DNA from: Candidatus Zixiibacteriota bacterium
GTDB taxonomy: Bacteria > Zixibacteria > MSB-5A5 > GN15 > FEB-12
Length of the DNA: 8,243 nucleotides
Reading direction: 5' to 3'
Assembly (NCBI GenBank): GCA_018816665.1
Contig: JAHIVM010000356.1
Coordinates: forward strand, 1-8,243
Positions 1 through 4,939 of this stretch are shown piece by piece. The position numbers were made by a program, and so were the translations under genes. The stretch's first letter is position 1. Every line of letters begins with the position of its first letter. The notes below the pieces were generated by a model, which saw only the letters and a list, made by a program, of their open reading frames with translations, made no database searches and was not told the DNA's origin.

Positions 1-453
1 CACCAGCGCTCCGGTTGAAACTACAGTCGAATTGGCGGCCGTGATGGAAAACGTCCCGGTACCACCCTGGTACGTTACCAGCGAGGGCAGGAAGTTGACC
101 ACGCCGGCCGAAAACAGCGCGTTGTCGTCGAGAATGGTCGGCGCCAGCGTGCCCGAGGATATGGACAACGTGATCGGATCGGCCTCCAGGTCGTATACGG
201 TCACCAGACTCGAAGTTTCATCGAGAATGAGAATCTGGGAGCGTGTCAGTAGCGGAGCCCCGACAACCTGCTGCGGATGGATGTTGACTATCAGTTGATC
301 GACCGCATCGGGACTCAGTCGGGCTTCTCCCCCGGTGCCGTCGACCTGGCCAAAAACCATCCGGGGACAAAACGAAAGAGCACCAAGAAAGAGGGTTGCA
401 AAGACGATCAACGAATGTATGTGTAAAGGCGGGTTAGGTCTGTTGTATCTCAC
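1..453 (-). CDS. Secreted protein with Ig-like segment, N-terminal part only
   Basis: An open minus-strand frame runs from a GTG at 453-451 to the left edge without a stop (151 codons visible), so the C-terminus is missing. The N-terminus looks like a signal peptide: an Arg- and His-containing n-region of about 14 residues, a hydrophobic core (LIVFATLFLGALSF), then a possible signal peptidase I site after Val-Phe-Gly, before Gln-Val-Asp. The Cys before the cleavage region follows Phe, so it is not a good lipobox. The rest is rich in Thr, Ser, Val and Leu with alternating hydrophobics (for example VTVYDLEADPITLSISSGTL and TGTFSITAANSTVVSTGALV). That pattern fits an Ig-like beta-sandwich of a surface or extracellular protein, possibly one of several tandem domains. 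I chose the GTG because AGGAAG lies 9 nt upstream; the ATG at 360 would remove the signal peptide and a TTG at 411 has no SD. Function unknown. The frame is confident, the family is not. Confidence 0.75.
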   Translation of the reverse strand, partial: MRYNRPNPPLHIHSLIVFATLFLGALSFCPRMVFGQVDGTGGEARLSPDAVDQLIVNIHPQQVVGAPLLTRSQILILDETSSLVTVYDLEADPITLSISSGTLAPTILDDNALFSAGVVNFLPSLVTYQGGTGTFSITAANSTVVSTGALV

Positions 454-454
454 G

Positions 455-469
455 CAGGAGCGCTTCCTG
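455..469 (-). promoter_or_regulatory. SD-containing small hairpin before the secreted-protein start
   Basis: On the minus strand CAGGA (469-465) can pair with TCCTG (459-455) across a 5-nt loop, AGCGC. The stem contains most of the AGGAAG Shine-Dalgarno of the GTG at 453-451. The stem is only 5 bp, so any masking of the ribosome site would be modest. The pairing is seen directly; regulation is inferred. Confidence 0.35.
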
Positions 470-470
470 G

Positions 471-540
471 TCTGTCGGACCGTTTTCCAGTTTTCAGCAT
501 ATACAGCATATCACGAGCAAAGTTCATGCCTCCCGACAGA
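471..540 (-). repeat. 8-bp perfect inverted repeat in the leader of the secreted-protein gene
   Basis: TCTGTCGG at 540-533 (minus strand) is the exact reverse complement of CCGACAGA at 478-471, with 54 nt between. The enclosed segment contains two copies of ATATGCTG almost in tandem. The left arm overlaps a smaller alternative hairpin, GGTC/GACC at 481-469, so the two folds exclude each other. It could be a leader stem that positions the downstream SD, or chance. Confidence 0.35.
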
Positions 541-550
541 GCGTGGCGCA

Positions 551-559
551 ATTATGACA
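551..559 (-). promoter_or_regulatory. Possible extended -10 promoter for the secreted-protein gene
   Basis: The minus strand reads TGTCATAAT: a -10-like CATAAT with the TG of an extended -10 one base upstream. At 16-18 nt further upstream there is no good -35 (TGCAGG is the nearest). Transcription would start near 544, leaving a leader of about 90 nt before the GTG at 453. It is the best candidate I find in the gap, but weak. Confidence 0.3.
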
Positions 560-608
560 GGAAAACAATTCCACCCTGCATTGACGGCCTCTCGCCATGC
601 AACCGGCT

Positions 609-637
609 ATCATATATTACGTTACTATGATTAACGT
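609..637. repeat. Nested inverted repeats in an AT-rich patch
   Basis: ACGTTA (619-624) and TAACGT (632-637) form a 6-bp inverted repeat with a 7-bp spacer. A second pair, ATCATA (609-614) and TATGAT (626-631), interleaves with it. AT-rich symmetric sites of this kind can be operators, but no regulator is encoded nearby and the arms are short. Confidence 0.3.
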
Positions 638-657
638 GGAGTCACCGAGCTGATCGG

Positions 658-697
658 GGGCGACAGGATGAGGTCGCCAACTCGACCCCAATCGCCC
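658..697 (-). other. Two-stem RNA structure downstream of folD
   Basis: On the minus strand an outer stem GGGCGA/TCGCCC (697-692 with 663-658) encloses an inner stem GGGTCG/CGACCT (688-683 with 676-671, one G-U pair) with a 6-nt loop. No T-run follows, so it is not a standard intrinsic terminator. It begins about 70 nt after the folD stop and could protect the 3' end of the transcript, act as a Rho-linked end, or belong to the next gene's leader. Pairing is by eye. Confidence 0.35.
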
Positions 698-767
698 GCT
701 CTCTCATACCTGCAATCCTGTGCATTTTTTGCGCAATCCGCACCATGAAGCCCGACGCATAACAGAC

Positions 768-1646
768 TCAACCGGCGATGTTTTCGGCCGCCAGGACCGT
801 GTTGGACATGAGCATAGCAATGGTCATCACACCAACGCCACCGGGCACAGGGGTAATCCATGAAGTTCGCGGCTCGACATTCTCAAAATCAACATCGCCG
901 ACTAGACGATACCCTTTTTCGGCCGCGGGATCATCGATTCGATTGATGCCCACATCAATGACGATCGCGCCTTCTTTGACCATGTCGGCGGTAATAGTGC
1001 CGGCGTGACCGATAGCGGCGATGACGATATCGGCGCGACGGACAACCTCGGCCAGATTGGCGGTGCGCGAATGGGCTACCGTGACGGTAGCATTGGCCCA
1101 CTTTGCTTTCTGAATGAGCAAAGCGGCGATAGGTTTGCCGACGATGTTGGAACGGCCCACGATGACCACCTCTTTTCCGGACGGGTCCAGATCGTAGTAT
1201 TCCATCAGCTTGATGATCCCGTAGGGAGTGCAAGAGATAAGGCCGGGACGCCCGATCAACAACAGGCCGACATTGTGCGGATGGAAACCGTCAACATCCT
1301 TGGCCGGATCAATGGCCAGCGTCACCGCGAACTCATCGATATGCGACGGCACCGGTGATTGCACCAGAATGCCGTGAACACGGTCATCGTTGTTCAGACG
1401 GTGGACGATGTCCAGCAGCTGATCCTGGGTTAGGTCCGCCGGCCGGCGAATGATTTCGGAATACAGACCCAGTTTTTCGCAGGCCCTGGCTTTGCTGTGG
1501 ACGTATGTCGCCGACGCAGGGTCGTCCCCCACCAGAACCGCAGCCAGACCGGGCGTAACGCCCTTCTCTTTAAGGGCGGCTATTCGGCTCTTGAGCCCCA
1601 TGCGAACGCTTTTTGCTACTTCTTTTCCGGCAATAAGCTGTGCCAT
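768..1646 (-). CDS. folD: Bifunctional methylenetetrahydrofolate dehydrogenase/methenyltetrahydrofolate cyclohydrolase
   Basis: FolD is a cytosolic dimer that oxidises 5,10-methylene-THF to 5,10-methenyl-THF with NADP and hydrolyses it to 10-formyl-THF, supplying purine synthesis and initiator formylation. The 292-residue length is normal. Visible hallmarks are Tyr48 and catalytic Lys52 in the YVxxK motif, Gln96 in GILVQ, Asp119 in DVDGFHP, the CTPYGI segment at 139-144, the nucleotide-binding GRSNIVGKP at 164-172, and the C-terminal PGGVG signature at 268-272. Two positions differ from the usual consensus: VQSPVP where VQLPLP is common, and PGGVGVMT where PGGVGPMT is common (Val273 for Pro). 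The catalytic residues are kept, so activity is expected. ATG start with AGGAAGG 9 nt upstream; this SD overlaps the stop codon of the YmdB-family gene, so the two genes are co-transcribed and probably coupled. Confidence 0.96.
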   Translation of the reverse strand: MAQLIAGKEVAKSVRMGLKSRIAALKEKGVTPGLAAVLVGDDPASATYVHSKARACEKLGLYSEIIRRPADLTQDQLLDIVHRLNNDDRVHGILVQSPVPSHIDEFAVTLAIDPAKDVDGFHPHNVGLLLIGRPGLISCTPYGIIKLMEYYDLDPSGKEVVIVGRSNIVGKPIAALLIQKAKWANATVTVAHSRTANLAEVVRRADIVIAAIGHAGTITADMVKEGAIVIDVGINRIDDPAAEKGYRLVGDVDFENVEPRTSWITPVPGGVGVMTIAMLMSNTVLAAENIAG

Positions 1647-1660
1647 CGCAACAAACCTTC

Positions 1661-2491
1661 CTAGTCATTGGCATCGAGGGAACGATCACCCTGGATGTCG
1701 GCAATATCAAAACTCTCGCATATCCGTTCAATGCTCACGGCCTTGCCGTCGGCGGCGTCCACCCTGACCACCACCCCGCACAGTTTCACATCGCCAGTGG
1801 CGGTACTGAAGCGCTTGGGCATCCCGGTCAGGAAACGACCCAGCGACGGTCCTTTGTCCATACCGATGATGGAATCGTGCGGCCCGGTCATACCGGCATC
1901 GGTCTGGTACGCCGTTCCCCTTCCGCTGACGCACTCATCAGCCGTTGGAACGTGCGTGTGTGTCCCGATCACCGCTGACACTTTGCCATCGAGGTAATAC
2001 GCGAGAGCCTGTTTCTCCGACGTCGCCTCGGCGTGGAAGTCGACAAAGATGATATCCGTTTCCATGCGCAGACGGTCCACCTCATGGTCGGCCACCTTGA
2101 ACGGACAGTCAATGTTGGCCATATAGACACGGCCCTGCAGATTGATGACGCCAACTTTTACGTCCCCTACCTGATCGACAATAGAACCGAGGCCCGGCGC
2201 GCCAACCGGGAAGTTGGCGGGGCGAAGCAGTTTGGGACGATCGGCCAGGTATTCGAGAATCTGGACCCGGTCCCAGATGTGGTTGCCCGATGTCTGCAGG
2301 TCGACACCATAGGTAAATATCTTGCGCGACATTTCCGGTGTAATGCCAAAACCGCCGGCGGCGTTCTCCACGTTGGCAATCACGTAGTCGGCATTGTACT
2401 TTTCGCGCAGGGGTTTGACAAGGTGAGCGGTGGCCTGGCGGCCGGGTTTGCCGCAGATATCAGCTACAAAGAGTATGGTGAACAGGGCCAT
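1661..2491 (-). CDS. ymdB: YmdB-family metallophosphoesterase (TIGR00282 type)
   Basis: A calcineurin-like phosphodiesterase of the YmdB family, whose Bacillus member hydrolyses 2',3'-cyclic nucleotides and affects biofilm gene expression and RNA turnover. From the chosen ATG it is 276 residues, close to the family size. Likely metal ligands are visible: Asp11 (VADICGKPGR), Glu42-Asn43 (NVENAAGGFGIT), Asn70-His71 (TSGNHIWD), His153 (DFHAEATSEK), and His178/His180 (GTHTHVPTAD). The frame also opens at an upstream GTG (2530), but I prefer the ATG at 2491. GGAAAG lies 7 nt before it, and the conserved first strand (ILFVADICGKPGR) begins right after it; the GTG lies inside a strong hairpin. It sits between rny and folD. 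The rny-ymdB pairing matches the Bacillus order, and a functional link to RNase Y is an inference from that. The true substrate here is unknown. Confidence 0.93.
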   Translation of the reverse strand: MALFTILFVADICGKPGRQATAHLVKPLREKYNADYVIANVENAAGGFGITPEMSRKIFTYGVDLQTSGNHIWDRVQILEYLADRPKLLRPANFPVGAPGLGSIVDQVGDVKVGVINLQGRVYMANIDCPFKVADHEVDRLRMETDIIFVDFHAEATSEKQALAYYLDGKVSAVIGTHTHVPTADECVSGRGTAYQTDAGMTGPHDSIIGMDKGPSLGRFLTGMPKRFSTATGDVKLCGVVVRVDAADGKAVSIERICESFDIADIQGDRSLDAND

Positions 2492-2520
2492 ACGAAGTCT
2501 TTCCAGGGCGGATAGCGTGT

Positions 2521-2550
2521 TGCCGGGCACTCCGCCTCGTGCTGCCGGCA
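2521..2550 (-). other. Compound hairpin in the YmdB-gene leader
   Basis: On the minus strand TGCCGG (2550-2545) pairs with CCGGCA (2526-2521), then after a 2-nt bulge GCAC (2542-2539) pairs with GTGC (2530-2527) around an 8-nt loop. It lies just after the rny terminator and ends 29 nt before the chosen start. No T-run follows, so it is not an intrinsic terminator in this direction. It may stabilise the 5' end of a processed ymdB-folD message. Confidence 0.5.
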
Positions 2551-2558
2551 GGGTTCAC

Positions 2559-2594
2559 AAAAAACAAAGGTGGAGTTTACTACAACTCCACCTT
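2559..2594 (-). terminator. Strong intrinsic terminator after rny
   Basis: On the minus strand an 11-bp perfect stem, AAGGTGGAGTT (2594-2584) with AACTCCACCTT (2577-2567), closes a 6-nt loop (GTAGTA) and is followed by TG and then six T residues (2564-2559). It starts about 30 nt after the rny stop. This is a textbook Rho-independent terminator and should end most zapA-rny transcripts. I see no convincing promoter between it and the next gene, so the downstream pair may rely on read-through, RNA processing or a non-consensus promoter. Confidence 0.92.
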
Positions 2595-2623
2595 AGAATC
2601 AACCGCAATTGGCCGAAAAAGTT

Positions 2624-4192
2624 CTATTTGGCGAACTCGGTGGCGCGAGTCTCTCGTATCACGGTCACCTTGATCTGCCCGGGATACTGCATCTCGGCCT
2701 GAATTTTCTCGGCGATATCGCTGGCCAGCACCGATGACGCCAGGTCATCGATCTTTCCGTGCTCAACAATGACGCGAATCTCACGGCCGGCCTGGATCGC
2801 ATACGCCTTCTGGACCCCCTTGAAGCTGTCGGCGAGTTCCTCAAGCTGCTGCAAACGTTTGATATACGCCTCCAGCGGCTCGCGTCGGGCGCCCGGCCGG
2901 GAACCGGAAATGGCATCGGCCGTCTGCACCAGCACCGGATACGGGCTGGTCATAGGCACATCTCCATGATGCGCTTCCGACGAATTAACGACAAACTCAT
3001 GCTCTTTGTACCGGCGCAGGTACTCGGCGCCGATCTGGGTATGCGTTCCCTCGGTGATCCGATCAATGGCCTTGCCGACATCGTGCAACAGGCCGCAACG
3101 TTTCGCGAGCACATCGTCCAGTTCCAACTGGGCCGCAATCAGTCCGCAAATCATGGCCACTTCTTTGGAGTGGGCCAGCACATTCTGACCGTAGGAGGTT
3201 CGGTAATTCAGTTTGCCCAGCATCTTGGTCAGATCGGGGTGCAGACCGTGGATGCCCAGTTCAAAACAGGCCTGTTCACCGGCCTCGCGAACGATCACAT
3301 CCATTTCCTTCTGCGAGCGCTCGACCACTTCCTCGATCCGGGTAGGATGTATACGACCGTCGGCGATAAGCTTCTCGAGCGCCATGCGGCCGATTTCCCG
3401 GCGAATGGGATCGTACCCGGACAGAATTACCGCCTCCGGAGTATCGTCAACAATGACATCGATACCGGTGCAGGTTTCAAACGCCCGGATGTTGCGGCCC
3501 TCCCGACCGATAATACGGCCCTTCATATCGTCGTTGGGCAGATTCACCACCGAGACGGTTGTCTCTACGGTGTGATCGGCCGCACAACGATAAATGGACT
3601 GCAGAATGATCTCCTTGGCCTCTTTGTCGGCCTCCTGTTCGGCCTTTTCCTTGATCTCCTTGATATGCGCCGCCGCCTCCATCTTGGCCTCGGAAATCAT
3701 GTTGTCCATGAGTTGCCGTTTGGCCTCTTCCGGAGTCATGTTGGCGATTTTCTGAAGCATCTCATTCTGGTTGTGAATGATCTGGCCGAGTTCCTCTTCC
3801 CGCAGTTCGATACCCTTCTCGCGGGATTTCATTGACTTCTCGCGAGCGGTCAAATCCTTGGTGGTAGCGTCAAGCAGATCCAGTTTTTTCTGTAGCGAGG
3901 AGCTCTTCTCTTCGAGGGACTTTTCGTATTTCTCAAGTTCGCGACGCTTCTGGTCCATCTCCCGGTCAAATTCGGACTTGACCTTGATGGCGTTTTCGCG
4001 TGCCTCCAGCGCCGCTTCTTTGACTCTGATATTGGCTTCTTTTTCGGCCTCGCGAACGATTCGCTCGGCTTCCTGTGTAGCACGGGTCAGGCTCTTCTCG
4101 CCGATCCGTCGCGAAAGAATCCACGCAATCGCAAATCCGATCGCTCCCGCCACCACTGCGGAAATGACGCCAACCAGGATGAGGTTATTCAC
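2624..4192 (-). CDS. rny: Ribonuclease Y
   Basis: A membrane-anchored endoribonuclease that starts mRNA decay in bacteria of the RNase Y type. All domains are in order: one N-terminal membrane helix (about 4-27), a long charged coiled coil (about 35-200), a KH RNA-binding domain with GRIIGREGRNIRAFE at 225-239, and an HD metal-dependent nuclease domain with His341, His370-Asp371 (LLHDVGKA), His408-His409 and Asp426 (TADAISGSRPGAR). At 522 residues it matches the Bacillus protein. The start is GTG with GGGAGG 5 nt upstream; it places the membrane helix at the very N-terminus, as in the family. It lies 78 bp after zapA, is probably transcribed from the promoter before zapA, and is closed by a strong terminator. 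A long open frame on the other strand is a composition shadow. Confidence 0.98.
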   Translation of the reverse strand: MNNLILVGVISAVVAGAIGFAIAWILSRRIGEKSLTRATQEAERIVREAEKEANIRVKEAALEARENAIKVKSEFDREMDQKRRELEKYEKSLEEKSSSLQKKLDLLDATTKDLTAREKSMKSREKGIELREEELGQIIHNQNEMLQKIANMTPEEAKRQLMDNMISEAKMEAAAHIKEIKEKAEQEADKEAKEIILQSIYRCAADHTVETTVSVVNLPNDDMKGRIIGREGRNIRAFETCTGIDVIVDDTPEAVILSGYDPIRREIGRMALEKLIADGRIHPTRIEEVVERSQKEMDVIVREAGEQACFELGIHGLHPDLTKMLGKLNYRTSYGQNVLAHSKEVAMICGLIAAQLELDDVLAKRCGLLHDVGKAIDRITEGTHTQIGAEYLRRYKEHEFVVNSSEAHHGDVPMTSPYPVLVQTADAISGSRPGARREPLEAYIKRLQQLEELADSFKGVQKAYAIQAGREIRVIVEHGKIDDLASSVLASDIAEKIQAEMQYPGQIKVTVIRETRATEFAK

Positions 4193-4211
4193 AATGTCCT
4201 CCCACCCGAGA

Positions 4212-4227
4212 CGGATGCCCGGATGCC
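4212..4227. repeat. Perfect tandem duplication of an 8-bp unit
   Basis: CGGATGCC occurs twice without a gap in the zapA-rny spacer, about 20 nt before the rny start on the transcribed side. It could change length by slippage, which would alter the distance between the zapA end and the rny SD. Only two copies, so significance is low. Confidence 0.5.
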
Positions 4228-4254
4228 TCCATTAGCTCTATATTGGCAGGGATG

Positions 4255-4293
4255 GAAGAGAAGAAGAAAATCAGTCGGACGGTTGGTCGTCCG
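4255..4293 (-). terminator. Possible weak terminator/attenuator at the zapA-rny junction
   Basis: CGGACG (4293-4288) and CGTCCG (4281-4276) on the minus strand form a 6-bp GC-rich stem with a 6-nt loop inside the last codons of zapA. Five bases later comes a T-rich run (TTTTCTTCTTCTCTT). The offset and interrupted T-run make termination partial at best; it may tune rny relative to zapA. Confidence 0.35.
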
Positions 4294-4603
4294 TACTAAC
4301 CGGTGTGCCCGCGAGTACTTCATCAAGTCGGGAGATTACCGCGCCGAGCCGTTTGTCCTGATCGGACAAAACACGACTAACGTGATCTGACTTCTCTTGA
4401 AGTTCTGAGGCAAGAGAGAGAGCTGCCAGGATGGCTACCTTATCACGGGCTTGAGATCTACTGCGCTCCGCCACGTCGTGCATGCGAGCATCGACACAAT
4501 CGGCGACCTTTGAGATGTACGCAGGATCATCACCCCCGGTAATAGGGTACTCTTCTCCGAATATCTTAACGACAACCTTGTTATCCACCGTTATTCCAAA
4601 CAC
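4271..4603 (-). CDS. zapA: Cell division protein ZapA
   Basis: ZapA binds FtsZ at midcell and cross-links protofilaments in the early division ring. The 110-residue product has the family pattern: an N-terminal strand region (KVVVKIFGEEYPITGGD, about 9-25), the DPAYISKVADCVDARMHDVAE segment (26-46) and ILAALSLASELQEK (58-71), then a C-terminal coiled-coil helix and an acidic disordered tail. The start is the least certain part. The GTG at 4603 has GGGAG only 1 nt upstream, too close for a normal SD; GGGG at 4614-4611 is better spaced (7 nt). A later in-frame GTG at 4588 is also possible and would still keep the first strand. A near-consensus promoter lies about 55 nt upstream, so zapA probably begins a transcript that continues into rny. 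The neighbouring ZapB-like gene suggests the two work together. Confidence 0.9.
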   Translation of the reverse strand: MFGITVDNKVVVKIFGEEYPITGGDDPAYISKVADCVDARMHDVAERSRSQARDKVAILAALSLASELQEKSDHVSRVLSDQDKRLGAVISRLDEVLAGTPVSTDDQPSD

Positions 4604-4607
4604 ACTC

Positions 4608-4623
4608 CCGCCCCGGAAGGCGG
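4608..4623 (-). promoter_or_regulatory. Leader hairpin before the zapA start
   Basis: On the minus strand CCGCC (4623-4619) pairs with GGCGG (4612-4608) around TTCCGG. The stem ends 4 nt before the GTG at 4603 and takes up the G-rich segment that would serve as ribosome site. It is inside the short leader predicted from the upstream promoter, so it could limit zapA translation. Inferred from pairing alone. Confidence 0.4.
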
Positions 4624-4656
4624 TGGTCTTCTTCCTATCCCACTATCTAATAAGAT

Positions 4657-4685
4657 TTTATACGATTTTCAAGACAGGGTGTCAA
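4657..4685 (-). promoter_or_regulatory. Near-consensus sigma70 promoter for zapA-rny
   Basis: The minus strand reads TTGACA (4685-4680), 17 nt, then TATAAA (4662-4657): a perfect -35, 5 of 6 at the -10, and ideal spacing. Transcription should start near 4651-4648, giving a leader of about 45 nt to the zapA GTG. It begins 9 nt past the ZapB-like stop codon and just after a T-run. This is the best promoter in the window. Confidence 0.85.
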
Positions 4686-4687
4686 GG

Positions 4688-4713
4688 AAAAAACTCAGAG
4701 CCCGATACGCTCC
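4688..4713 (-). terminator. Weak intrinsic terminator at the end of the ZapB-like gene
   Basis: GGAGC (4713-4709) can pair with GCTCT (4701-4697, one G-T) across a 7-nt loop, followed by GAG and six T residues (4693-4688) on the minus strand. The stem overlaps the last codons and stop. It is short, so termination of the pheST transcript here would be partial. Its position directly before the -35 of the zapA promoter supports a boundary between two transcription units. Confidence 0.4.
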
Positions 4714-4937
4714 AGTTCCTCTATTCGCTCCAGCACCGAGACCAATTTTGACCGAACGAGTTCGCCCTGGTCGCCCTGAGTGAGCTTGACCCTATCCAGC
4801 GATTTCTTCAGTTCGTTCAATTCCCCGCGCAATTCGCCGTTTTCGTTGCGTAGTCGGGCGTTTTCTGTCTGCAGAGAGGTCAACTGCTCGATCACCCGAT
4901 CTATCCGCTGTTCAAGAGCACGAAATCCATCAGACAT
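4695..4937 (-). CDS. Small coiled-coil protein, probably ZapB-like division factor
   Basis: An 80-residue, cytosolic, highly charged protein with no signal peptide or membrane segment. Hydrophobic residues follow heptad spacing through about 5-45 (for example LEQRIDRVIEQLTSLQTENA, then repeated LRNENGEL/LRGELNEL), and it ends in VLERIEELERIGL. Length and layout resemble E. coli ZapB (about 80 residues): an N-terminal helix of the LExxVxxxIxxxxxLQxEN kind, an Asn/Glu-rich middle and a C-terminal RxEE end. ZapB binds ZapA and strengthens the FtsZ ring; the next gene here is zapA, which supports the call. The ATG start has AGGGA about 10 nt upstream inside the end of pheT, and only 2 bp separate it from the pheT stop, so it is co-transcribed with pheST. 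Coiled coils resemble one another by composition, so the gene is sure but the ZapB assignment is an inference. Confidence 0.85.
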   Translation of the reverse strand: MSDGFRALEQRIDRVIEQLTSLQTENARLRNENGELRGELNELKKSLDRVKLTQGDQGELVRSKLVSVLERIEELERIGL

Positions 4938-4939
4938 GG

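Larger units (their letters stand above)
454..767. other. Intergenic region with inverted repeats, no confident gene
   Basis: This 314-bp stretch separates folD from the downstream secreted-protein gene. It holds a two-stem structure near the folD end (658-697), an AT-rich patch with nested inverted repeats (609-637), a possible extended -10 (551-559), an 8-bp inverted repeat (471-478 with 533-540), a near-tandem ATATGCTG pair, and a 25-codon minus-strand ORF (527-450) that overlaps the next start. I see no tRNA and no classic hairpin-plus-T-run terminator for folD. Confidence 0.6.

Noticed and set aside
471..540. Tiny mobile element or invertible segment bounded by the 8-bp inverted repeat
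   Set aside because: Only 70 bp with short arms, no target duplication and no recombinase gene; a leader stem or chance is simpler.
454..560. Cyclic-di-GMP or other known riboswitch upstream of the secreted-protein gene
   Set aside because: I could not find the conserved core motifs of the riboswitch classes I know; only generic inverted repeats are visible.
32..634. Two plus-strand frames (88 and 99 codons) at the left end
   Set aside because: The first is antisense to the signal-peptide protein; the second starts inside it and runs through a low-coding spacer with stray Cys/His-rich sequence. Neither shows protein-like features.
2492..2530. Longer start of the YmdB-family protein at GTG 2530
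   Set aside because: It adds 13 residues not expected in the family, starts inside a strong hairpin, and the ATG at 2491 has a well-spaced SD.
2560..2623. Promoter-like TTGATT-N17-TAAACT overlapping the rny terminator
   Set aside because: Only 4 of 6 matches in each hexamer, and it lies within the terminator stem; too weak to annotate.
2759..3835. 358-codon open frame on the plus strand opposite rny
   Set aside because: It lies wholly antisense to a complete RNase Y gene with all domains; its length follows from the codon composition of the real gene, and the product looks like no family I know.
4193..4270. 6S RNA in the zapA downstream spacer, as in gamma-proteobacteria
   Set aside because: The spacer is only 78 bp, far shorter than 6S RNA, and lacks the long bulged hairpin.
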